DNA from: Botrytis cinerea B05.10
Taxonomy: Eukaryota; Ascomycota; Leotiomycetes; Helotiales; Sclerotiniaceae
Direction: 5' to 3'
Assembly (NCBI RefSeq): GCF_000143535.2
Contig: NC_037319.1
Coordinates: forward strand, 806,001 to 870,000
DNA length: 64,000 bases
The stretch's first letter is position 1, and each line of letters opens with the position of its first letter. Both the position numbers and the translations under genes were made by a program. Below, in pieces: positions 1 to 11,578 of the stretch. The notes under the pieces were generated by a model that worked only from the letters and a program-made list of their open reading frames with translations, ran no database searches and was not told where the DNA came from.

Positions 1-1983
1 CCCCAAATTCACCCGAGGTTCAAGACAATTCGTACTCTTCATATAAACGTTCCAAAGGCCAGTTTGTTTACGATGCCTCTCATGGCCCACCTGTACCCTT
101 GCGAAAGAAAACTCGTCCTCCAACTTTCATACGGCCTCTTCTCAGTACTGAACTTTCTACGCAGCAAAAGGCAAACCAAGAGTTGATAAACTCAGCAGCT
201 GATCTTGGGGAAGAGATTGTTCATCCAAAGTTAGGAAAGGGTTATCGAGAGAATCTTCGTTTGCTCGATAATGGAGCATTCATGCCAATCAATTTTGCTG
301 AAGGACCGGATTCGGTGTAGGTGTGCCCATTTTGGTTTGTCCCTGGCTTTGAGAGCTAACAGATTTATAGTCCACGTCGATGGCTAAGGTAAGGAATGGC
401 GGAATTCGCCAAGAAATTCAATCTCTTGTCTTCTTGAGAACTACACTGATGATCTTTTAGAGACAATTGTCGTTGTGCAAAGTGTAGACGTCCTGATACT
501 ATGCAGCGAGAAGTAAACATTTTCTCGGTAAATGCCCCAATGGCCGACTATTGTGGGCTCTAGTCTGACAACTCATTAGTCTGACCTCAAAGTTCTCCCG
601 GAGTCAATCAACAAAGCCAAGAAGGAGGGCCTTGAAGTAACATGTATGCACTTTGTCTTGCGTCTATTTTCATTGCTAATATTCCACAGGGCTCGATAGC
701 GTAGATAATGATGCCAAGTCAGATCATGTTACTGTTTACCCATGGGACTGGCTCCACAAACATCAGGTTTACCGCGCCGCAGAGAAGTTCCAGTCTCCTA
801 GAGCTTCAATTGTTAGTAGCACTCAGGGAGGAGATAATTCAGCGGAAGTAGAAGTTCCAATACCCGATCCAGAGTAAGTGCATCCCAATAATCATGTTCG
901 ACAATTTTCTGATATCTCTTGTAGTAGCCATGAAGTCGTTCTTTGGGATTCACTTATAGGAAAATCTCCACCTACTGTTAACTATGAAGAAGTCATGGCT
1001 AGTGAAACTGGCGTAGGAAAATGGACACGTATGATTGTAAATCTTCAAGCCATTCCGATCTCACATGATCTGTTGCTAATTTCACTCAGCACAACTATGG
1101 CTTCTGTTTCGTAGATGGGGTTCCAATATCTCCTGAAAAGACTCAAGAGCTTCTCGAACGTATTGCTTTTATTCGACCAACACATTATGGTAAAACCGAA
1201 CCATTGTAGTATGATTCATCATTACAAATAGACTAATGTATTTAGGTGGATTCTACGATTTCACATCCGATCTAACAATGAAAGACACAGCCTACACCAG
1301 CGAAGCTATCGGTCCTCATACCGATACAACCTACTTCACCGATCCCGCCGGTCTCCAGATGTTCCATCTTCTTTCTCATACCGAAGGAACTGGTGGTGAA
1401 TCTCTCCTTGTTGATGGCTTCTGGGCTGCTCGCTTGCTTCGCAATCGCCACAAAGATGCTTTATCAAAAATAGCAGTTCCTTGGCATGCCAGTGGGAATG
1501 ATGGTATTAATATCACTCCAAATAGACCATACCCTGTTCTTACCATGAATACAAATCGTGCGGCGACGCAGATTAGGTGGAATGAGGCGGATAGAGGCAC
1601 GATTCATCCCGGATACTCCCAGGAGTGGTATGAGGCGGCGAAAGCATATAATGATAGGGTTAATGATCCAAAGCTACAGTATTGGTCGCAACTTGTACCT
1701 GGACGGGCTTTGAGTGAGTAGAAACAGTTGTCAATCAATAAAGTCCCCGATAACTAATACTTAAGCAACAGTTTTCGACAATTGGAGAGTTCTTCATGGA
1801 AGATCAGAGTTTACAGGCAAAAGACGTATATGTGGTGGATACAGTGAGTTAAATTTACTTCAAAGATATTTCTTCTTGTGCAATCAAAGATACTAACAAG
1901 ATACAGTTAACCGTGATGATTATGTTTCGAGATATTTGAACACAAATTTCACTCGTGAACAGATCTTGGAGAAGATACTATGA
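1..1983 (+). CDS. Trimethyllysine dioxygenase (5'-truncated by window edge)
   Basis: This is the 3' part of an epsilon-N-trimethyllysine dioxygenase, the Fe(II)/2-oxoglutarate enzyme that hydroxylates trimethyllysine in the first step of carnitine synthesis. Ten exons can be joined in frame: 1-316, 371-388, 461-527, 580-643, 690-873, 925-1036, 1090-1189, 1246-1713, 1772-1843 and 1907-1983; the second is only 18 nt. The reading frame is open to base 3, so the start lies outside the window. The N-terminal part has the family's RWLRDNCRCAKC zinc-site motif. The catalytic core shows the iron-binding HTD in GPHTDTTYF. The distal part carries the third iron ligand and the 2OG-binding arginines in VLHGRSEFTGKRRICGGY. 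gamma-Butyrobetaine dioxygenase is the close alternative; the long DNCRC region and the HGRSEFTGKRR segment favour trimethyllysine dioxygenase, but the two families are homologous. Confidence 0.9.
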
Positions 1984-2958
1984 TAACGGATATTATAGCT
2001 TTCTTCAAATATCTATTCTTTTCTTAGGAAGGGGTAAGAGGCTAGTGATCTATTGAATAGATGATGCCGTAGCTCTTTGACGCGCATTGCGAGCAATTAT
2101 CAGGTGGTTTACCAAGGCAAAAACTAGATATTCTAGGTAGACTATAGAGAATGAAGATGCGAAAGATGTTCTAAGAGGGTAGAGTACATCGATAAGTATT
2201 CAATAAACTCACTTACCATCTATGATTACTTTTTACCCCAAGCATTTGCTCCCAAAGAGAAACACTCAAGTTAGGGGAGAATAAATGTAAATGTAAGTTC
2301 CTTTTCCATGGTCTTTAAGATGACAATCTTTGATGGAATTTTATTCATCTACTTCAATATGAATTTTCTGTCATCAGATACCTCGTTGCCGGGATTTTCA
2401 TTTTTTGGAACGCCAACAATCTACAATCACAAGTTGGAATGTTAATCATCTCTCATCATTGCATTACTTTCTGAAATTTGGAAATACGCTGTTTCAAAAT
2501 GCTATTTCTACAGTGAGCCTATGCTAGAATACTTGTTTGGTATTCTTTCATTGCTGAACTTGCTTAGTCTGATCTCTCTAACCTCATGAAACCGGAACGT
2601 CTCTTCCCGCTTTTGGAAAAACTCAATCTTCCTCTTTTTCGTTCTCGTTCTCGTTCTATACTCGTGAAAGATCGCTTTGCAAAAATTCATATAATTCTCG
2701 TTCTGGATCGAAGAATCTTTCCTGTATTTCAAGAATGTATTTAACCTAAGTGACAGGTGTAAGTAATTTTACTATGAGAGGTGGTGGTTTCGTGAACATG
2801 TGTGATGATTTGAAGAGTTAATACTATTATGACCTTCTCGCAATGGCGTAAACTGAAATAGAACGCTTATTCAAAGTTCCAATGGGAGTCAAAGTTTGAG
2901 ATCAAAAGAACACAATGGGGTCTTTTGCTATCAACAAGAGTCAAGAAGACTTACTTTC
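1984..2958. other. Intergenic, no supported gene
   Basis: This AT-rich spacer lies between the dioxygenase stop and the 3' end of the coiled-coil gene, so the two genes are convergent and it holds both 3' ends. Only short open frames occur. One of 74 codons at 2508-2732 on the - strand is rich in Arg, Lys and Glu but has no clear splice links. Confidence 0.5.
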
Positions 2959-3652
2959 TCATCGAGCCCCTGTTCTCTCCCTCAAATCTCTCCGCTTGCT
3001 TTCGTACTCTTCAAAAAAAGACGCTTCTCTCTTTCTGGCCGCCTTTAACTTCCCCCTCAACGTCTCACTCTTCTTATTGAAAGTTTTCGTCGCTTCCCTG
3101 ACTTTCTCCACTTTCTCGTTGAATGCCTTGACCGTTGTGTTGAAATTGCGTTGCTCGGCTCTGAGTAAATTCAGTTTTTTGTAGTTCTCCAATTCCATCT
3201 TGTTGAGAGTCCGTAGCTTCGGAGTCGTCAGCTACTATCTAGTGTAGTTGCATTTTGTGTCCCATTACCTTGTCTTCAAATTCTACTTTCGCCTCTTCGA
3301 ATTCATCAACTTGTTTTTGATGGTCCTCCTGTAGTTTCTTAAATTCTGCTTTCTGGGCTTCGAGATCTTCGTATTCTCTAGCGATCAAACGGGCCTGGTT
3401 TTTGTGTTTCTCATTTTCGCAGGTTTGGCTCTCTGAGGGAACTTGATCGTCTAGAAGCATTCGATCTATATCCTCGGAATTCATCTTTTGATCGTCGATT
3501 TGTTTGTTTTCTGATAATAAAATCTCAACACCCAAGACCTATTCCCGCTACGTCAACTTTCATCACGATGACGAAGCTCAGACTCGAACCAAAATGGTAA
3601 TTCCTATACTCGCAAGTGCTTTCAGCTTGAGAGATGAAATCGTCTCGTTCAT
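2959..3652 (-). CDS. Small coiled-coil protein, uncharacterised
   Basis: No family is recognised. Two open segments on the - strand join in frame across a short intron: 3538-3287 and 3231-2959, with a 55-nt intron (donor GTAGAA, acceptor AGTAG). A 37-nt intron using donor GTAATG at 3268 also keeps frame. The first segment is preceded by an in-frame stop overlapping a possible acceptor at 3539. A short first exon 3652-3590 starting with ATG would complete the gene at about 195 residues, but its donor (GTTCGA) is poor. The product is highly charged, rich in Glu, Lys, Gln and Arg, with heptad-like spacing throughout, and has no signal peptide or membrane segment. It is probably a lineage-specific cytoplasmic or nuclear coiled-coil protein. 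The main doubts are the 5' end and intron choice. Confidence 0.4.
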
Positions 3653-5935
3653 TGGTAAACTGTCAATAAACATCAGAGAGAGGAGGCTCCAAATAAAAAA
3701 ATCGAAGAACTGCGTAATGTGGAATGAAGATAGGAGAGCGAAAACTCGGTAAAAGATTAGCGGTGTTGTTATGAAGGGATAGGGTATTCACTTAGAATAT
3801 ACTTCATTATAATTATATGGGTTTGTTGTTCTTGTTTGTAATGTTTAAGAAGTGTGATATGGCTTTGCTACAGTTGAGGTCTTTTGCTGTTGGATTATGG
3901 AAGGAGCAAGTACGGTTAGTTGTGCCCATCCAGAGCTCCTTTCATTTATGTTGCCGCGAAAGTTTTGGGGAAGGGCAAATCAAATACCTGCCCTCCTTCA
4001 AGAAGTACGAAATGCAATCGAAGTCCCAGCTCAAGTACTACCTACTTCGAATATCAGTTTGGCGCTCTTCGAGGCTTTCTGTATTGTTCTGTTGACTTCA
4101 AATATTATCTTCTACCATATGAAAAGACATTTTTCATTGTTGACTTCATTGACTACAGGTAGACATACCACTTACACCTCACACATCTAAGATCTACCAG
4201 CTCTAGATCTCTACTTGATCGACTAGCGCAAGAGAAAATTGTATCTGAAGTGTGTTCGCTCAAAATTACAGGAAGATATTTTGAGTGATATCATATTTGG
4301 GGAAGAGATGAGGTAATTGAAATTCATTCTGTTATTGATAAATACACAACAATATTAAAAGTCTGCAGATTCTTTACCATCAATCCTTCTTAAACATGCG
4401 AATCCTTTTCGAAAATTGAAAGCCACGCATTTCTATTGTACGCGAGCCCAAATTATCTGCCAAGAAGTTAACAATGTATCCAGCATGAAAAGAGAGCTCA
4501 CACTTATCCCAGCTTACAAACATCATGTTTTAAGATGTGAGCCCCGAGCCATTTCCATAAAGTTTTAAAATTGATATCAAAAATCCAAAGTATTGACTAG
4601 ATCACTTAGCTCCTCATTTGAGGGTTCCCAGCTAGCACGAACGAGGACGTGTGATCAAAGCTAGCCACCCTATAGACAAATTAGAAGTTAGACGAGTGGA
4701 TATACTTATCGAATTGAACCATTTTTCCTCCCCTGACGAGCTCTCATGAAGCCCCATCGAGTGAGCTTCCAATGAGACTGTCCTGAACCCAACCAAGCCA
4801 AGGAGATATCGCCAAAGCACCCCCTAAAAGAGGTGAAAAGCTTCAACCAAGGAGATATCGCCAAAACACTTCCTAAAAGAAGTGAAAAGCTTCAACCAAG
4901 GAGATATCGCCAAAACACTTCCTAAAAGAAGTGAAAAGCAGGACAACATAAGACCGAGGGGTATAGCATGAACATATCACCGAAGCGAAAAAGTTCGACA
5001 AGCGTTCCCCAAGAGTCAAGTGTGTCAAAATAATCCCGTCGAGTATCTGGACGGGCACAGTATAATAAATCCATCGAATGCATCGGAGATCATAAAAGAT
5101 TCTCCATTATGTGCAAGTTCAAATTGGATGAGAGGGCGGATTCAAAATGTTGTAAAACAACAAATTGGTGAAGGTGGTGTGGGCGAATGTCGACCAAGAA
5201 AGAATCTCTGCTTGTCGTCTCGAGAGCAGCAGAGGGCGCAATCTTCCTTGGCCAACGAAGTGGTGTGTGTGAGATGTAAAGATATGATGTTATGGGAATC
5301 ATTTAATATGATAATATAATAATTTAACCTGTGACCTGAGACCTATCCTGGAATATGGTGGTGGAGCCGTAGTCGATCGTCGTCGTCGTCGTTGGGGTCG
5401 GGGGACCGCTCGATGGTTCGTGGGTTCGCGTTGGGGATACTTCAAAGTGATTAGTAGATGTCTCAGATGTGAAAAGAGAATGGACCTAAAACTAACCAAT
5501 CATTCCGAAGGTTATGATCTGAATTCGAGCGACCACAGCTCGTATGTCTCTAATCTGTAAACCATTAACGAGCAAAAGCAAGATAAGATGGGATTTTGAA
5601 TCCCATTTAGAAGGGAAGACGAAAAAAAAAGAAGAAAAAAAGAGAAAAACTCCCCCAGCCCCCAAGTAATGACAAAGGAAATGAATATGTACAAGATGCG
5701 ATGTTCGCTTTTTTGGTGATTGTTTTGTGATACCTTGAAGGATAGATAATTGGGTTACCAATCCAAAAATTCATTCCAACAAGGCCTTTATTTTAATGTT
5801 TTTTTGGTGATGGCTTATTAGGCACATCTGTTTTGTTTGAAAGAAAAAGAAAAAAAATACTAACCTTGAGTCCGGGGATTCCAGGAAAGGCCAAGGTCAG
5901 GTCACAGATTAGTATTTAATAGCAGATACAATGCA
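3653..5935. other. Intergenic with minisatellite; possible coding remnants near 3.9-4.3 kb
   Basis: This interval holds no gene I can support. Between 3897 and 4290 on the + strand several overlapping frames read like broken protein (for example the segment ELLSFMLPRKFWGRANQI), interrupted by stops, which may be a relic. The 49-bp minisatellite at 4796-4939 is listed separately. Bases 5550-5900 are A-rich. Confidence 0.4.
4796..4939. repeat. 49-bp minisatellite, three copies
   Basis: The motif AAGGAGATATCGCCAAA begins at 4800, 4849 and 4898, giving an exact 49-bp period. Copies two and three are almost identical; copy one differs at several positions (AAAGCACCCC for AAAACACTTC). No gene overlaps it convincingly. 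Confidence 0.85.
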
Positions 5936-6928
5936 TCAATTTCCACCATGAAGGATGCAGTTGTATCGACTATATTGGTCCCTTTGGACATGAAGAAGAA
6001 GAGCATTTAGGTGGTCTGACTCGAGCACATCATCAGAGAAATCAACTTCAGGATCGCAAAATCCTTCCATGATACTCAATCTGCATTGTTGACATCTTGT
6101 GTGCTCGTCGCAGCGATCAAATGTACTCTTGTCTTCTGGGGGATAAAATAAACTATCCTGTTTAGAAAACCATCCAGTAGGATTGCCTTGCTGATCCTTC
6201 TCCTCAATAAGAGGAAAGCTCTCGTGTGGCATACTCCTTGCCCCTGCATGTCTCTTACGATAGTTAATCATATCCTTCTCAACCACATAAGTGATGAGAC
6301 GACCACGAATACAATCGTTGCTTGGTCCTACAAAGCGAACTCTTTTCGCAAAGCGAGAAGAGGGGCTCTTGAAGCAAGACTTCAGCTGAGAGATCATTGG
6401 AGCATCTGTCATCTCGACTTCCATTGAAACAACTTCAGAGATTTCGGCATATACCGACGCAACTTCAGTTGGAACAATAGCAGCCGGGGGAGGAATGGCA
6501 GATCGGATGTCTTCGAGAAGTTGCGCGCCAGCAACAGAAGAAAAACTAATAGTAACCCTGGATACTTTACGAGAGGGTTTTCTATAAGTTGATCTTTTCT
6601 CCGAGGGAGGAGGAGAAGACGATCTAACAAAAGTCTTTCTCTTCTTCTCTGGAGAAGAAGGAGCAACCACGGATGAGCCGACAAGCACTCCAACTCTGTT
6701 TCTCTTCTCTGCAGAAGGAGAAGCCACTAGTTGAGCTGCTTGGGGCTTTGGAAGCACCTTTTTTTTAGGTAGAAGAGGGGCAGCCTGGGTGATGACAGGT
6801 GCAGCCTCGATAACAACTGGGTTGTTGATGATATAAAAGCAGACAGCAACCACAAGGGCTGTGCCTACGAAGGAGAGGAAATCCGTGAAGGACATTGCAA
6901 CGATTGATGTTAGAACAAAAATCGGCAC
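5936..6928 (-). CDS. Single-pass membrane protein, uncharacterised
   Basis: This is an intronless frame of 330 codons with no recognised family. An N-terminal hydrophobic stretch (about residues 15-40, within TDFLSFVGTALVVAVCFYII) is probably a signal anchor, followed by a Pro/Ser/Lys-rich basic region (residues about 50-130) likely to be disordered. Around residues 190-200 the segment SRFAKRVRFVG contains KRVRF, which fits the PP1-docking RVxF consensus; this is only a motif match. The C-terminal part has a CDEHTRCQQC cluster with a further downstream Cys that could bind metal. An alternative start is the second Met (MSFTDF, residue 12), which places the hydrophobic segment closer to the N-terminus. 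Spacing to neighbours is large, with no operon-like context. Confidence 0.65.
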   Translation of the reverse strand: MPIFVLTSIVAMSFTDFLSFVGTALVVAVCFYIINNPVVIEAAPVITQAAPLLPKKKVLPKPQAAQLVASPSAEKRNRVGVLVGSSVVAPSSPEKKRKTFVRSSSPPPSEKRSTYRKPSRKVSRVTISFSSVAGAQLLEDIRSAIPPPAAIVPTEVASVYAEISEVVSMEVEMTDAPMISQLKSCFKSPSSRFAKRVRFVGPSNDCIRGRLITYVVEKDMINYRKRHAGARSMPHESFPLIEEKDQQGNPTGWFSKQDSLFYPPEDKSTFDRCDEHTRCQQCRLSIMEGFCDPEVDFSDDVLESDHLNALLLHVQRDQYSRYNCILHGGN

Positions 6929-8733
6929 GCCGACGAAGATTGAAAGACGAAAGTGAGGTAAGAGGTTGGTGAGAGGTTGGTAAATAGTTGGGTGTCGATG
7001 AGTTGGTGGCTTAAAGATAAAAGCAGTAAGAAGTCAGAGTATGCAGTGAAGTAATTAGATTGAGAAATTCAAAGTAATCAAGAGTGCATACGATGGAGAG
7101 AGAAGAAAGGAAAGAACAGAGGACAGCGAGATGAGTGTCAAAGATTCGAAAGACAAATAACGCTAAAATTGAGTAATGTACTAATTGATCAATGTCAATG
7201 TTGTTGACATCACTAAAGATTTTCTAAATTTTAGCGGCGACGATAGATCTATTTGGTCGCATGGTAACCACCAGATCTTTGCCCAGCAACCAAATTATAT
7301 CTGGTAAATATAGATGAGACTTTCTCGATTCTTCTATGTGAACTAATGAACTAGATGTTGATCATCTTGCTGGCGATCTTTAAGTATGCTAATAACAATA
7401 ATAATATTTCGTTCCTATCAATTTATTATCTCTACATGAGTAATTCATGCTCCTTCAAATGCAATACCACATAGATATCTAACTTACACCTGAGAATATT
7501 TGATTCTTTCTCAGATTCATTCCAAGATTAATCTCGTATACCTGATACATAACATTTTGGGAAGACACCTATGTATACACAGTAGGTAAACTTACACGCA
7601 GATATCAATAAAGCTACCCGACACGCTAAAAATTAAACCTCCGCCATAAGGCTAAGATGAAATAGACCAACGAAAATTGGTCTGATCAAGCTCTAGATTT
7701 ATTGATATCTTCATGATTAAACAAGATGCACAAAATCCAGTGCTTAGGAACCAAAGTATGTTACTTCATCAAAATGACTCAATAATCACCAACATGGACA
7801 AGTTCTACTTCATCAATTCCTTCAACTGCCATGACATGGCTTGCAACATAATCTCCATACATACCAACCACAGAGTATAATCACAATCTACAATATGCAG
7901 CAGCTATACCAGTCAAAAAACGAGCTATAAAGTACCACACCTGTCAAATATAGTAAACATACTAGAGATAAAGTTTACAAGTTAGCCCCCCATTTTAGCT
8001 CATGGTCTGATGACGGCAAGGGCTGATCAAGATCTAGTTATTGCCACTAGTTACAACCTGCAGATGCTAACGAAAGCTTAAATCTATAGCAACACATATA
8101 TATCAGATCGAGTCTTTCTGATGATATGTGGTATCGATACTCAACATGGAAAGATGACACAATATAAGTACTATTGATTTACTACTATCATTTTTCATCA
8201 CATAACCTCTTTTGAATTCTCTTAGTAGTCATCGGAAAATTTGGTATACGATAAAACTTATCACTGGGCCCAGAAACTTCAATTCTGAAGTAAGAACAAT
8301 TTCCGCAGTGCTTAAATACACTAGAGTCTACTCGATAAGGTTTTCCTCAATAACCCGGAACTAGAAGTATATTCCTGGAGTCCCTGGTTATATAATAATA
8401 AAATGTACAAAGTTAAATGTAGTGCCAAGACTATTAGACATGCAACAGTATGAAAGACTGGCGCTAAAAGTAACACAGGAGCTAAAGTGATGCCAAGTCT
8501 TTCAGATATGCAAAAATGTAAAAAGCTGAAGTTACTAGCCGGAAATTGAAACTGGGGGTAGTGCAGGTAATACAAAAGCTAAGTCGATACTGATAGATAT
8601 GTAATAGAAAATGGAAAATAAGAGATGAAGCCAGTGATGACAAGGCTGTGGTACGTTTAAATAATAACTGAGCTTTCCCGTTACTTTTTATTCTATTCTT
8701 GAGCGAATACCGCTCATAATTCATACTTGATTC
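6929..8733. other. AT-rich intergenic DNA with an imperfect inverted repeat
   Basis: This is the presumed promoter side of the 5936-6928 gene followed by AT-rich spacer. Frames are short and without splice support. An imperfect inverted repeat (AGATCTATTTGGTCGC at 7245-7260 against GCAACCAAATTATATCT at 7286-7302) encloses GGTAACC, itself a palindrome; it may be a small cruciform or an unrelated chance pairing. Confidence 0.45.
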
Positions 8734-11578
8734 TTGGCATGTACCTATACTCTCCCTACAAATCCGAGCTTGAAAGCTTCAAGACTATATAATACATATC
8801 ATTCAAACCATCTATACAAAACTCATGGAACACACACACATGATATGGAAACAATCCATCCATTATTATCTCCTACTCCAACCCCAATCAATATCAAAGC
8901 ATCCTCGACTCCGGAAATCGAATCTCATTCATGATACATCACCCATGAATTCCCTTCAAGTTCGCGATCAAATTCCCCAGAGTTTGAGAGCTCTTCTCTT
9001 ATTAGTTATACTAATACTGCTGCACCCGTTCAAACTAATCTAATACGTAGATAGCTGATCTCTAACTTAACCACTTGGTTCCTTGGTGGAGATGTAATAT
9101 AGTATGTATATATACACGATGTCATGATTCGTCCTATCATATGACTTCCCATTGCCCAAGATCAAGAACCTCGATAATCTCTTCAAGAGGCAATTGTGGA
9201 AGAAGAGGAGAACTTAAAATATACAAGAATTCAGGGGGGTAAAGCTGAATTCGATTCGAATGTTCTTCCATTCTACCCAGGACTTTACAAAACCTCTCGT
9301 CCCAAAGGCTTCCTCCATAATTTTCTTCCCACCTTCTCCGTTTACAACCCATAACCCACAAACTTACACAGATTTTGTTTGAGATAGATGCGGTTTTAAA
9401 CTCAGTATTGAGATAAATGCTGATGTTGGTGGTCCTTGAGCTAGACTTTTGGGCTCTTCATCAGCCCACAAACTGAAATCGCAGGATCAAACCTCTCACC
9501 CCCATCCACATTTACAATCTCCCTCCTATCTCCCTCCTATCTCTATCTCCACTTTTCAGATTCCCAAACTTTTGTATCAACTATCAACTATTAATTATTA
9601 ACTATTAAAATTTATATTTATACCCTCTCCTTCCTTCTCCCTCAGCTTAATTACTTTTATGTATAAATATATAAACACAAGATAGAAAACTCACCAACTA
9701 ATCGGCCAACCAAATAGCTCTCATGTATCCATCCATTCACATCACATCTCCCATCCATCTATTCAATTCATCCGAGTATATACACTCCACTCCTCACCTC
9801 CTATCGCCTCCCTCCTCGCCCCCTACTGCCTCGCCTCCACTGCCTCCCTCAAAATATATTCATCCCACATCTAAATCCCTCATCTACATCTACAAACCCC
9901 GTATACTCATACTCTTATACTCTTATCCCAGCCCCTCAGCACCCAAGAAATCCGAGCTATCAATAAACCTCCCAGTCATCTATTTATCTATCCATTCATC
10001 TTCCATCTTCCATATTTCTTTTTCATTCGTCGATTCATCTATCCATTCAACTTTCATGAATAGAAAGATAAAAAAGTGAAAAATGAAAATGGAAAAAAAT
10101 AAAAACAAATACATATCCACTTACCCAAACCAGCATATGAAATTATGCATAAAATATATATAAAGATACAATATACCCATTCCAGACTCTTCGCCCAGCC
10201 CAGCCCAACTCAACTCATTATTACAAATATCCCCCTCTCCCTCTCCCCTTTCCCCTATCCCAACATACCATATACAATACACACCCAAACAGGCAGAAAC
10301 CTCCCCCCCCCCATCCCTCCCTCAAATCCATTCTATAAACCAACCCCAATCCCATCACTTTTCCCATCCCCTTTCCCAAATTCCTCACTCCTCACTCCTC
10401 TCATCTCTCCCATCTCCCATCTCCCATCTCCCCTATCCTCTTTCTCCTTTCTCCTTTCCCATTTCCATTTTCCCCCTTTCCTACACACTATATTATATAT
10501 ATTATACAAATTATCCATAACATACGCCCCAGACCGAAAATGTCCTTTCCCAAAACCATTACTCCCAACTCCTCACTTCTTACTCCCCTCATCTCATTCC
10601 TCAAATCCTCAAATCCATCATATCCCTTTCCTCTTTTCCCACCTCCCTACAAACCATACACAATACACACTCATACCAAAAATCCCCTCAACTCACTCCT
10701 TATACCTCTCTCCCAACTTCCCAAATCCTCACTCCTCTCCCCTTCCCTCTCTCTCTCTCACTTATCCACTATCCCACGATCCCACTATCCCCAAATTCTC
10801 CCATCAAAATCAAAATCAGAATCAGAATTAAATATTTATATTATACTATATTATACTATAATACCACAAACCTCTAAATTATCATACTCATACTCCATCT
10901 TCACCTTCATCCCCACCCCCGTCCCCATCTATTCCTCTCCTCCTATTTTTTATTTTATTAATATATATATATATATATTTATTCATTCATCCATTCATTT
11001 ATTCACAAAACAACAATCATATCAAAACCCAATCAATCACTTACTCACTCACTCACTCACCTCAACAAATAACCCACCTCAAATCTCAAATCTCACCAAA
11101 AACAACTACACTCCACTCACTATATCACATCAACTTGCAACCCAACCCAACCCAACCCATCTCATTCTATCCCGTCATCTCATCTCATCTCAATTCTCCT
11201 TTCCAAAAAAAAGCACATCATATCATATCATTCAGTATAATTTCCACTCTCCACTCCATAATATCTCATTTCATGAAGACTATCTAAAAACTCCCTATCC
11301 ACCCACCCACCCATCCATCCATTTCATATGAAATTATATGAAATTCAATTTTTACCACCTCTCAACGCCTAGACACTATATCTACCATGAAACGCCATGC
11401 TCATCCATCCATGCATCCATCCATTCATTTATTATCTAATCATAAAATAAAATTCAACATTTCCCTCTCATCTCTTTCTTTTCCATCCCATCCCAGCCCA
11501 TTCCATTCCATCAATCAATCACTCTACCCAATTAAATCCACGCAAGACTCCATCCCCATTACCGAAGTATCAAACCCC
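8734..11578. other. G-poor, low-complexity downstream flank of ARP8
   Basis: The + strand here is dominated by C, T and A with simple repeats (ATCC, ACTC, CCCAA and CCCATCT runs, a 10-nt C run at 10303-10312, and a TA run near 10960). No G occurs from 10297 to 10525 or from 10543 to 10777. The long apparent frames at 10145-10831 and 10540-11331 arise because G-free DNA cannot form TAG or TGA. I do not consider them genes. On the ARP8 sense strand the region is G-rich and lies immediately 3' of the stop codon. Confidence 0.8.

Noticed and set aside
10145..11331. Two long + strand frames (228 and 263 codons) rich in Ser, Pro, Ile, His and Tyr
   Set aside because: They exist because G-free DNA lacks TAG and TGA; composition follows the simple repeats, and there is no domain or splice signal.
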